Positions 56,687 to 64,000 of a stretch of 64,000 bases of DNA are shown in pieces. The DNA comes from Botryosphaeria dothidea. Its lineage: Eukaryota > Ascomycota > Dothideomycetes > Botryosphaeriales > Botryosphaeriaceae. The stretch is from contig WWBZ02000033.1 of the NCBI GenBank assembly GCA_011503125.2, positions 1,302,001 to 1,366,000 of the forward strand. The letters are read 5' to 3'. The notes beneath the pieces were generated by a model that was not told the origin of the DNA, did not search any database, and worked only from the letters and a program-made list of their open reading frames with translations. Position 1 is the first letter of the stretch. Each line of letters opens with the position of its first letter. The translations under genes were made by a program, and so were the position numbers.

Positions 56687-59600
56687 ATGGGCTTCCAGGA
56701 AAGCCAATACATGTTGCATGTTGGGCGCGAGCCTGCAGCCCAGCCCTTCGACGTCTACGCACGGCCTTTCGTTCCCGAAGAGCTCCGCTCAATCAACATC
56801 CAACCCGCCGCCACCGTGCTGGACACTCCGCCGGGTCGGGCCATCGCCTTTGACGCCTATGCTTGCAGCTTCATCCCACCTCTATTCCTCCATCGACGCC
56901 CAACTATTGATACCCTGATCCAGAAGAGGCGTGATTATGATCGCCTCAACCCGAGGCTGCCAGTCTCGCTATCACATGAAGCCTATGCAATCTTCTTCTG
57001 TGACTCACTCAAGGATGAAGGCCGCGCTCGTGACAGGGAAATCTCACATTATGCCCTGTACAGAGTTCCCCTCGGGGTCCAGCACCAGCACCATGGTACC
57101 TCCCATTGCGTGCTGCACGTACCAGGAATTCGCGAGAGCAGCCCCCACATTGAGCTCGAGGACGTTGTGTCTCTGCGGCAATTGATGAGTGGGTTCTGGA
57201 ACGGAGTACCGCAGATCGGCTTCACCGGTATTCACTACAACGCTCGCGTGCATTTGATCGACAGAGCCAAGGAACTCATAACACTCCGCATAGACCACGG
57301 CCAGACCTTGATGCCCGTTAGCATAGGCTTCAATGTGTGCTTCAATTCTCCATTCAGTCGGATTGAGGCTCAACAGCTGTCACTCGCATTACTCCAGGAA
57401 TCGTTGGATCGTACGGCATCAACGGTGCCTAACGGGAACCCGACAAGAAGTCACGCGCTAAATGGAATTCAAGAAACCTCAGAGCCGGATGCGGAGATGA
57501 ACGACTTCGAAGAGGCTTCCTGGGCACGTCGTATGCTGTTCCCAGAGACTACGGATGGCGCTATGCAGAAAGAACTCACACGACTGGCGAAGCGGAACCT
57601 CTTCGACAGCCAGCTGAATTTCGAGCAGCAGAAAGCCGTGGACTCGGTCTGTCGCAAGAATTATGGAGAGGTGCCTTTCCTGGTCAGTGGGCCGCCCGGA
57701 ACAGGCAAGACAAAAACCGTTGTAAGTGGCCTACTTTCAGACGTCTTTCATGTGAACTCCGAGTGGCAACCGAAAGCGTGAATGCGCTTGAGGAGTTGAA
57801 GCGATAGTGACAGCGTGCACGCCATACAGCTCCGCACATTTGCGTCCAGATGACTGCTTCATTTCCCAAATGGAGGAGCAGATTGGTTCTCGACCGTCCA
57901 GCGGTGTGGATGAAACGAGCATTCCATTTTTCGCGCTGAAAAGAAGACGTCGCATCCACTTAACTGGGCGGCAGGCCCCCTACTTTCTTACTCTTTTTGG
58001 TTCGATGTTTCGCGCGAAATAAAGTTGCTGTCACACTTGTCCAGAGAACCCAACCAAACCCATTTATTTCCTTTTGAGTTTTTCGATATTGAATGCTGAC
58101 GTTATGCTAGGTTGAATGCGCGCTGCAGCTTGTTTCAAACGACTCGCAGATATCGCACATCCTTCTCTGCGCGCCATCTGATCCGGCAGCCGATACATTA
58201 GCCCAGCGCATCAGTCAGCACCTGCAGTTCGGAGATTTCATACGGCTCAATGCGTCCACGAGAACCTTTGCCGAGGTACCAGAAAATCTTATGCCGCACT
58301 GCTTCATCGAGAATGATCATTTCGCCCTGCCGACGCTGCCTCAAATGACGGCGTACAAAGTCGTCGTCACCACTTGTAGGGATGCTGCCATGCTGGTCTC
58401 GGCAAGGCTCACTAACAAAGATCTTTTTGCTCTTGAGCATGGTGTGACAGCGGCGCTACACCATGGAAAAGTATCACGAAAGTTGATGCTGCATTGGGGC
58501 GCGCTGCTGATTGATGAAGCCGCACAGGCTACAGAGCCCGAGGCTGCAATTCCCATTAGCGTTGTGGACCCACCTGAAGTCATGGACGCAATTGCCTCCC
58601 GTCCAATCCTCGTGATGGCTGGGGACCAAATGCAGCTTGGACCACGCGCGAAGACATCGACGTTGAAGGTCAGTCTTTTCGAACGCTTGTTCGACAGATC
58701 GTTATACAAGGATCATCCTCTTGCCCGCGGCAGGAACGCGCCAGGTGCGCCATCCAAGCCGCTAGACAAGACGATGCTTCCCATCACCAGGCCACCCTTT
58801 TCAAACCTTATCCGCAATTATCGCTCGCATCCAGCGATCCTGGCTGTACCAAGTGCGCTCTTCTACTACGACACCCTGATTCCAGAAGCCACAGGAACCG
58901 GCGCGCTGCACTCCTGGCGTGGTTGGCAAGGCCGCGGCTGGCCCGTGCTCTTCAAGAGCAATACCGCGTCGGACGAGGTGGAAGGTGAAGGCGGTGGGTG
59001 GTATAACGTGACGGAGGCGCGCGTGGCTTGCAATACCGCCCAGTCGCTGGTGCGATCCGGGCTGATGGACGAGCGCGACATCTGCATCATGAGCCCCTTC
59101 AGCGCCCAAGTCCGCCTGCTGCGGTCCATCATCCGCGAGCCGCCCTACTTGCTGTGGAGGGTGAACATTGGGCCGATGGAAGCTTTCCAAGGGCTGGAAT
59201 CACGTGTCGTCATCATATGCACGACGCGGACGCGCGCGCGCTTCCTCGATCAGGACCGCGAGCGCGGCCTGGGCGTCGTGCACGAGCAGAAGAGGTTCAA
59301 CGTCGCCCTCACCCGCGCAAAGGAAGGCCTCGTCGTGATTGGTAATCCGCACGTCCTTGGCGCGGACGCGTGCTGGGCGGCGTTCCTCGGCTTCTGTCGA
59401 AGGCATGGGCTCTGGACCGACGAGGGCGCAAGCGAAGGAGGCAGCGCTCCCACAGGAGGGGTGTCGCTCGGGCCGGGCCTTGACACGGGCAGCGGCGGTG
59501 GCGGAGGTGGCAGCTGGGAGGCTGCTGCTGCTGCTGCTGCTGACAGCGACAGGCACATCTCGACGCTGGAGACCGGGCTCGTGACTAAGGAGGCGATCAA

Positions 59601-59793
59601 GCGCGACATCACGTCGGACTACGCACGCTTCATGGCCGCAGGGACCGACGACGAGATGTGGGTTTCGGGAATGCTGGCGGCACTGACTATGGACGAAGGC
59701 GAGGCCGATGACGATCACTTCGACGATGAGCAGATGGACGGGGATACGCGTGGTTTCGAGGGGAGCGAAATCGGTAATGAGAGCAGCAGTTGA
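56687..59793 (+). CDS. SF1 helicase, MOV10/Upf1-like
   Basis: This is a superfamily 1B RNA/DNA helicase of the AAA_11/AAA_12 type, closest in layout to MOV10/SDE3 and Upf1-like proteins. Exons are 56687-57721 and 58111-59793, giving 905 aa, and they join in frame through an unusually long 389-nt intron (GTAAGT donor, GCTGAC branch, CTAG acceptor) placed just after Walker A. Motifs seen are the Q-motif region NFEQQKAVDSV, Walker A GPPGTGKT (335-342), DEAAQATEPEA (Asp480), GDQMQLGPR (~517), NYRSHPAIL (~581), EAFQGLESRVVI (~700) and KRFNVALTRAKEGL (~740). The ~330-residue N-terminal part is family-specific and unassigned. The C-terminal 150 residues are low complexity, with Gly, poly-Ala (GCT repeat near 59520) and an acidic tail. 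No nuclear or secretion signal is evident. All catalytic motifs are intact, so it should be active. Confidence 0.88.
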
Positions 59794-61101
59794 TCAAAGA
59801 GAAATGAGCTTGGCGTATTTTCCATACCGATGAAAGTTAGAGGCGGCACTGGGCAAGCTACGCTGGTGGTGATTGGCAGGGGGCCGTGATGATTGGGGAA
59901 GATCGAAGCATGGGTTTGGCTTGGTCGGGGAAGCTGTTCGTGCAGCGCAGTGATGTCCTTGGTGCCCGTGTCATGAGGCGTCAGGAACGCATGGCGGACC
60001 ACGCGCGGCAGGGCTGACGACGGACGTCTGTCACGACTGACAGACGCCACGGCACGCGGCAGGGTTGGGTTCTTTCGTCGGCGGCGTGATCGGGAAGGAG
60101 GACCGCTGCCTTGGATTTATGGTTGCCAACGTTTCTCAGGCGCCTCGGCGCGGAGCAGCAAGGTGGGTGGCTTTTAAGGATACCCTGGAGGCGGTGGCTC
60201 CGTCGAAAAAGCAACCGCGACGGCGCACAGCCGGACTTCACCTTATCACACGCAGCAGAGAGTTCAGGAAGATTGCGGCATTTCCTGGCCCATCGCCCGT
60301 CGATTGCCATCGAGCGCGGAAGCCGGACGCTGGAACTGGACGCACCCCTTCATTCCTACGCAGTTGGAGGAGGGTCTCTCTTCAAGCATGGCGCTGGCAC
60401 GCAGACGCAATCCTCAAACGGTTCCTGATAGATTGGCTTCCCTGCCGCGGAGCGTACCGGCTAGCCACGCAGCTGTAGCTCAGTGCTCGAGTTGGCGCGC
60501 GCCGCCACACCCACAGGCCAGGGCCGGACGTGCATCCGCATCGCGCGTCCAAGTCCCTTCTCGCTCACCCCTGAGCTGTCCGCCGCCGGCCGGCCGGTGT
60601 TGCGAGTCGCGTTAACACACTGGCCAAAAGTCTAAGTTCCTAGCCTCAACGTTGCGCGATCTAAGCAGCACCTAGGCGTTCTCGATCCCCTTTTCCCCCT
60701 CGCAGTATGGCTCTGATCCCGGCCGCGTCCCCAAGCGGTTAATTGCCTGTCCGAGCGTGGTAGGGCTTCGGCCTGCTCGCCCAACCAGCGCCCGCGATGC
60801 TACCCGCCAAAGTTTCGACCAAATGGACCCATCTGATAACCTCTGTTGATTCATGGCCCGGGCCTGCAGCGCAGCAGCGCAGCGCTCCGCCAAGCTGCCG
60901 CCCGACGAAGCCGTCTGCACCCCCGCTGTCACACGCGCCTGTGCTGGCTGCGTGTGCGCTGCGAGGAAGCTTTTTGGCTCAACCACCGTTTGAACAAAAG
61001 CAGAAGCCCGCCTACACCACCTGGCCGCCACATCTTAGGACCTCCACCCGCCACAGTATGCAGCGGCTCGACACGCCCATCGCCAATTGCCTGCGGTCGC
61101 C
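59794..61101. other. Intergenic gap; promoter of the ricin-like membrane protein
   Basis: These 1.3 kb have no supported gene. Around 60.2-60.6 kb GC content is high and frames stay open by chance. A tRNA-like A-box at ~60477 was examined and rejected. The last few hundred bases should hold the promoter of the next gene. Confidence 0.55.
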
Positions 61102-63186
61102 ATGTTTGTGAACATCTCGTCACTCACCGACATCTCGAGCACCGCGACCTACAAGCTGGTCAACTCGTGGAGCCTATGGCCGCTGGCTATCGACCCGACC
61201 CAGCCCGACTTCCAGCTGCGCGCCCAGTCCAACAACGACACGGCCCTCGAGTTCCAGTTCCGCTCCTCTGACCAGCCCGCCAAGTACAACCTGTGCGCCG
61301 CCGCCGCCGGCAAGACCTTCTGCCTCGATGTCTACAACGACCCCAAGGACGTGCCGCACCTGACCCCATGGGGCTACTATTCCGGCCAGTACTGGAGCGT
61401 CGAGCCCAGCGGCGGCTCCGTCAAGCTCTCCAACGACTGGACCGGCACCGGATGGTGGCTGGATGTCTACCAGGGCTCGCTGGCCGCCCACATGAGCCAG
61501 GGCAACGACTACGCCGGGCAATATTGGATGCTCGATCGGGTTGCCGAGAACGTGACCCTCCCACCGGATGCACCTGATGTGAGTTCATCCGGACTTTTCT
61601 TATCATTTCCATCTCATTTCAGCCCATTCCTGGCTATTTGTCGACCCGCGGACGCCGTTGGAGCTTCAAGCACCCGGAAACGGGGGGAAAGGCCATTCCA
61701 TCAAGGCCACCTCTTCCCGTGAAAGAATGCATCAAAAGCTCTATCTGCAGGGCCCGAACCTCATCGACTCCATCCAAATCTTATCGCTGGCTATGGGGCC
61801 ATTTCGTCGTCGGCCGTTTTACGATGATACGTCACATGATTGCTGACATTCTTTCAGGTCGGCACGACGACGACTCTACCCGCTAAGGATCCCAACAGTG
61901 GCGGCAGTCACGGTCTTTCTACCCCTGCCATCATTGGAATCAGTCTTGGTGGAGGCATTTTCTCCGCAGCATTTCTACTCGCCGTACTAGCACTTATGTT
62001 CCGGCGCCGGCGCAGGCGACAGAAGACCATGCGCGAACAGAACGCCGCATACGCAGCAGGTGCTCCGCCTGGCGGCGACAACCGTGACCAGCTTGTCCGA
62101 ACGCCCAACTCTCGAACGGGCTTGGACCCGAGTACTATGACCACCGTCCTCACATCATCCTCCATGCCCGGAAATGGGCCGACAACTCCTCAGCAGGTCC
62201 TTTTCAACGGCATGCCGCCAGAATTGGAGTCACCCATGACCACGCACCATGGACCCAACCAGCAAAACGGCTCAGGATCCTATTTTCCCAACGCACAGCA
62301 ACGCTCGATCTACGAGCTAGCCACAAACCACGAAGACTCAATCTTGCCTGCTCCTAAACCCTCATACACATCCCTCAGAAACAAATACAACTCGGACGAG
62401 AAGGATCCAGCTCTATTCAACTCGATGAACACTACCACATCGACAGCAGTGACATCCTCCTTCCCGGAGTCGCCGGCTTCCTCCACCATGACGGCCTCCC
62501 GCGGCACCAACCGCAACAACGCCCGCTGGGAAGAAGTCGTGCCCGACGGCAACGGCGAAATCACCTTCAGCACCGTCCCGCGCACGCTCTCGGGCTCGCC
62601 GCCGCCGCCGCACTCGGCGGCCGCCGGCGGCACCGTGCCCGCCACGGCGCACTTCTCCCGCAACATCGCGGGCATCGCCTACGGCTTCGGCGGCGGCGGC
62701 GGCATGGCCGGCGGCGCCGCTCCGGGGTACCTGGGCAGCGCCGCGGCGGCGCGCGACCGCTGGGCCAACGGCACGTGGTCGAGCGACGGGCGCGCGTCCG
62801 CGACGACGTCGCACGAGGGCGGCAGCAGCCCCGGCGGCTTCAACGACAGCAACGCCGACTACCAGGTCAGCGAGCTGGACGCCCACGGCCAGCAGCAGCC
62901 GCCCCGCTACGTCGAGGGCTGGGCCAGCAACGGCGTGCACGAGGCCGAAGGCGACAAGCCGTCCCAGCAACCGTCGCCGTCGTCGTCGCAGCAGGTGGTG
63001 CAACAGCAGCAGCAGCAGGTGCACGAGATGGCCGGCCGGGATGTCATCCGCCTCGCGGACACGCCAGGCCCCACGCAGATGCGGGAGATCGTGCGGCTCG
63101 CGGATATGGGACCCAGCCCGGAGCGGGAGGTCGTGAGGCTTGTCGACTTGCCGCCGAGTCCGGAGAGGGAGAGGGGAGGGGGGTGA
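61102..63186 (+). CDS. Single-pass membrane protein with ricin-B-like outer domain
   Basis: This is a probable surface sensor- or lectin-like protein. Exons are 61102-61578 and 61858-63186, with a 279-nt intron (GTGAGT donor, TGCTGAC branch, TTTCAG acceptor), giving 601 aa. Residues ~10-150 resemble a ricin-B/beta-trefoil fold: ATYKLVNSWS, FCLDVYNDPKD, and two GQYW (QxW) turns in SGQYWSVEP and AGQYWMLDR. After a short linker comes one membrane helix (AIIGISLGGGIFSAAFLLAV) followed by RRRRRR, so the C-terminal ~400 residues are cytosolic. That tail is low complexity (Ser, Thr, Gly, Gln) and ends with three related IVRLADM/VVRLVDL repeats spaced by Pro-Ser-Pro. No classical signal peptide is present, so the N terminus must cross the membrane by a reverse anchor, or an upstream exon is missing. 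The start was chosen as the first ATG (context GTCGCCATGT). Confidence 0.75.
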
Positions 63187-64000
63187 TCATGGGAGGAACT
63201 GGCCGGCTGTGGGGTCGATGAGGAGGTGATGTGGGACAGACACTCCCTGTGATGTTTTCCCCTTTTTTTTTGTTTTTCCTTTTGAGAAGAGTCTTATACC
63301 ACGGCGCGATGCAAAAACTCGTATGGTCCGTTCAAAAGTCAACCAAATTCACGAATATGCGGCGTTAGATAATACTACTGGAATAGGGAAAGGGTGCGGG
63401 ACGGACACAGCTATACTACTTTACTGCCGCTTTTGAAAGCAGCTTTTTTGGATGGGTATATGGAAGGGTTATTCATGTCTCACGGAACTGGGCACCGAGA
63501 CTAGGCGTCTTTCTTCACTTCTTTTCTTCTCTTTCCCTTTTTACTGCATCTCCTTTGTCCTGATCAGGACCTCAAACGCCCTCACGCATCACGTGGGCCG
63601 TCGCCCAGGCAGATGTCGTTGGGACGACTACTTCCCCCAACGCGCGTCATCTTTCTTTGGTTGTTCACATCTCCCTCCTTTGCAGATAAATAGTCCTCGG
63701 CCATCAACGAGCATAGTTAGCATCGAGCGTAGGGCAAGAACGCTTAATAATTCCAACTTTTCAAACACCACTCATCTCGCAAAGTTTTTTCTGACAGTGA
63801 CTCTACACTTCACCAGTGAAGCTTCCTTGGTCAGCCAGCTACTTGATCACGACGTCGATATACCCTCGTGTATCCGTGCAGTCAAGACTGTTTTAGTGGG
63901 AGACCTGACGAAAGGCCACCCTCCCCCACACCACGCCAGTAGCGTCCGCCGGAGCGGCACGTATCGGCCGGATCCTCCACGGGGGTGTCCGAGCGCCACA
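63187..64000. other. 3' flank and window end
   Basis: The first part is the likely 3' end of the ricin-like gene, with a poly-T run near 63265. From about 63510 a pyrimidine-rich stretch and an AT-rich core (AGATAAATAG) look like the promoter of a gene starting beyond the window. No coding region was recognised. Confidence 0.5.

Noticed and set aside
60466..60560. tRNA-like sequence (TAGCTCAGT A-box followed by a TCCAAGTCC B-box-like stretch)
   Set aside because: The spacing would need an intron, the T-arm and acceptor stem do not pair, and the B-box lacks the TTC core.

Overview
This window looks like nuclear DNA of a filamentous ascomycete (Pezizomycotina). Coding sequence is GC-rich. Genes are broken by short introns (about 49-69 nt) with GTRNGT-type donors and CTAAC/CTGAC-type branch sites. 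The families are typical of mould genomes: a siderophore NRPS, SIT-type MFS transporters, a CFEM protein, a heme-thiolate peroxidase and a LITAF protein. A dothideomycete is possible but I cannot fix the class. Sixteen multi-exon or single-exon genes are supported, and nearly all exon joins were checked by hand for frame and splice consensus.

Left part (1-20 kb): about 6.3 kb without a recognisable gene, then housekeeping genes. These are an NDUFAF7/MidA-type mitochondrial methyltransferase (minus) divergent from a CDK11/Ppk23-type kinase (plus, with a GC-AG intron), a metallo-beta-lactamase-fold hydrolase (minus), a TMEM135-like membrane protein (minus), a LITAF-domain protein (plus) and a secreted heme-thiolate peroxidase (minus). 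Then 3.8 kb is gene-poor.

Centre (about 22.9-49.5 kb): a probable iron-regulated extracellular siderophore locus. The core is an A-T-C-T-C NRPS of the NPS6/SidD (fusarinine-type) family, preceded by a full-size ABC-B exporter-like gene and flanked by two SIT/MirB-type MFS transporters. Outside this core lie an O-methyltransferase, two paralogous membrane-anchored arylsulfotransferase-like proteins (one at each edge) and a Sulfotransfer_4-family protein. By eye I find six perfect copies of the SreA/Sre1 iron-GATA operator ATCWGATAA in the window. All six lie between 22.98 and 47.26 kb, upstream of the O-methyltransferase, the ABC gene, the sulfotransferase and the second arylsulfotransferase-like gene. 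About one copy is expected by chance in 64 kb. This suggests the sulfotransferase-like and methyltransferase genes belong to the iron regulon, a composition I do not recognise for NPS6/SidD loci.

Right part (49.5-64 kb): 4.4 kb AT-richer and gene-poor, then a GPI-type CFEM protein, a cyclin-D1-binding-protein-1 (GCIP) homologue (minus), an SF1 RNA/DNA helicase of the MOV10/Upf1 type with an unusually long intron, and a single-pass membrane protein with a ricin-B-like outer domain. No tRNA, rRNA, CRISPR or intact transposon was recognised. Precursor enzymes for a hydroxamate siderophore (ornithine N5-monooxygenase, acyltransferase) are not in the window.
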